Shown here in pieces: positions 7,090 through 8,121 of a stretch of DNA of 8,121 nt. Location of the stretch: the NCBI GenBank assembly GCA_030668025.1, contig DAOUUT010000165.1, forward strand, positions 1 to 8,121, read 5' to 3'. Made by a program: the position numbers and the translations under genes. This stretch comes from Promethearchaeota archaeon. GTDB lineage: Archaea; Asgardarchaeota; Lokiarchaeia; Sigynarchaeales; SOKP01. The notes below the pieces were generated by a model. It had not been told where the DNA came from. It saw only the letters and a program-made list of their open reading frames with translations, and searched no databases. The stretch's first letter is position 1, and the number at the start of each line of letters is the position of its first letter.

Positions 7090-8121
7090 ATGTTGACTGA
7101 ATTAATAGACCTTTTTGAAAGAGATTTTATGTCCGATGTATTAGCCTTAACTAATATCGGAAAACGGATTAGTGGAAACAAGAATATAATGATACAATTT
7201 ATAGGCAATATCCCTGCAGTTTATACTGATTGCAAATTTATATATTTACCTAATAAATTTAAAAATGATATAAAAGCGGCTCAAGGGCTTGTTGCTCACG
7301 AAAGCGGTCACATAGGATACGGTTCATTTGAACTAGGATTGATAAAATTAATTGATATCCTTGCTAAAAAATACAGATTACAACCGCTCTTTATTAAAAA
7401 TTTAATTAATGTCGTCGAAGATGTAAGAATTAATGGTATTAATGATAAAAAATTCCCTGGTTTTTATAGAAATTTGAGGGAATTAACAATTAAGATGTTA
7501 CCACTAATTAAATCATCAATTAAATCAAACAATGATATATTATTATATATCAATTTGTATATGGAAGATTTCGACGAGTTCCAAAAAAAACCATCTTTAG
7601 GAATATTTAATCTAAGTGAAAAAGATTGGAAAGGGATTTTTAAGGTTAAAAAATTTCTTTTAAAATCATTAAGCCCTAGTGCTTCTATTATTTCGTGTGA
7701 TGTGTTATGCAACATTCTCAAAAAGTATTTTCCTGAAGAAAATTCGAGTTCGACACAAAAGAGAGGTAATCCTAATCCTAATATGAAACCTAATCCTAAC
7801 ATGAACCCCCATCCTCATATGAATACTATCAACCATATGGAAATAAACGCTCGAAATAAAAATAAAAAAAAAAAAACGGATTTAGATAAAATGAGCGAAA
7901 AGCTTATAGAAAAACTAAAAGATATTAAATTAAGTCCCGAGGATTTGGACGATTTAGAGGACCCTACTGAAAGGTTAAATCCTAAAGGGAATAAAAGCCG
8001 TAAAGAAAAAGATAGGGCCCAAAAAAAAGGTAAAAACAAAAAGAACAGGAAAGGAGACGGAGAAATAGATAAAGAATGTGATAAAATTAATCAAAGTGAA
8101 GATGTAAAGGAATCTGATAAA
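7090..8121 (+). CDS. CobT/NorD/CbbO-like partner protein with HExxH motif (VWA domain expected beyond edge), 3'-truncated
   Basis: The first 344 residues are present; the frame is open to the right edge. The start is the first ATG after an in-frame TGA at 7081-7083; no clear Shine-Dalgarno is seen. Residues 1-220 are a helical domain with a zincin-like motif, HESGH (70-74), then NVVEDVRIN (107-115), where Glu110-Asp111 could give a third metal ligand. HE..H plus an ED-R motif ahead of a charged linker is, to my recollection, the layout of CobT/NorD-type proteins, which end in a VWA domain with a MIDAS metal site. Residues 228-251 are a hexapeptide repeat (PNPNMK, PNPNMN, PHPHMN, TINHME). Residues 256-344 are a Lys/Glu/Asp-rich low-complexity linker with no predicted fold. 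Immediate position after a MoxR/CbbQ ATPase strongly supports the pairing. Whether the HExxH is a working protease site, a metal-handling site or a relic cannot be told. The VWA domain itself is not visible here and is inferred. Confidence 0.72.
   Translation, partial: MLTELIDLFERDFMSDVLALTNIGKRISGNKNIMIQFIGNIPAVYTDCKFIYLPNKFKNDIKAAQGLVAHESGHIGYGSFELGLIKLIDILAKKYRLQPLFIKNLINVVEDVRINGINDKKFPGFYRNLRELTIKMLPLIKSSIKSNNDILLYINLYMEDFDEFQKKPSLGIFNLSEKDWKGIFKVKKFLLKSLSPSASIISCDVLCNILKKYFPEENSSSTQKRGNPNPNMKPNPNMNPHPHMNTINHMEINARNKNKKKKTDLDKMSEKLIEKLKDIKLSPEDLDDLEDPTERLNPKGNKSRKEKDRAQKKGKNKKNRKGDGEIDKECDKINQSEDVKESDK
7771..7842 (+). repeat. 18-bp tandem repeat, about four units, encoding Pro/Asn/His/Met hexapeptides
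   Basis: Units at 7771-7788, 7789-7806, 7807-7824 and a decayed fourth at 7825-7842 encode PNPNMK, PNPNMN, PHPHMN and TINHME. The first two differ at few positions; the third replaces Asn by His through AAT-to-CAT changes. It lies in frame in the linker of the CobT/NorD-like gene. Confidence 0.75.

Noticed and set aside
7464..8039. Minus-strand open frames opposite the CobT/NorD-like gene
   Set aside because: They are antisense shadows: Phe/Ser/Leu-rich translations of the complement of Lys-, Asn- and Asp-rich coding sequence, with no motif of their own.

Overview
The window is AT-rich, gene-dense and reads entirely on the + strand. It most resembles an archaeal genome, and an Asgard/Lokiarchaeota-like one is my best guess. 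The reasons are the two HdrD-like CCG-domain iron-sulfur proteins, a roughly 1000-residue glycosylatable surface protein with a C-terminal membrane anchor ending in Lys/Arg, an oligo-T terminator, and a strong Shine-Dalgarno. The lineage is inference from style; there is no rRNA or tRNA here to settle it.

Region 1 (1-2096) holds two adjacent paralogous electron-transfer proteins of the heterodisulfide reductase subunit D / GlpC type. The first is cut by the left edge. The second is complete, with two N-terminal [4Fe-4S] ferredoxin motifs and one intact CCG domain. In both proteins the more N-terminal CCG domain appears to have lost its cysteine ligands. They are 5 bp apart and probably co-transcribed.

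Region 2 (2097-5386) has a 272-bp AT-rich spacer with candidate TATA boxes, then one large secreted or membrane-anchored protein. It has a signal peptide, stacked beta-sandwich domains (some PPC-like), about 22 N-glycosylation sequons and a C-terminal membrane anchor. It ends at a run of 14 T that looks like an archaeal terminator.

Region 3 (5387-8121) has a 420-bp spacer, then a probable two-gene operon: a MoxR/CbbQ-type AAA+ ATPase followed by the N-terminal part of its partner. The partner is a CobT/NorD/CbbO-like protein with an HESGH motif and an EDVR motif, and a VWA domain is expected beyond the right edge. Such pairs are known to remodel or load metal into target enzymes; the target here is unknown. 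The ATPase reading frame, including Walker A, starts upstream of any ATG, GTG or TTG codon. A consensus Shine-Dalgarno sits just before an ATA/ATT, so a non-canonical start is the most notable observation. Other oddities are an Asn in the Walker B aspartate position, a His/Met/Pro hexapeptide repeat and an A13 tract in the partner gene.
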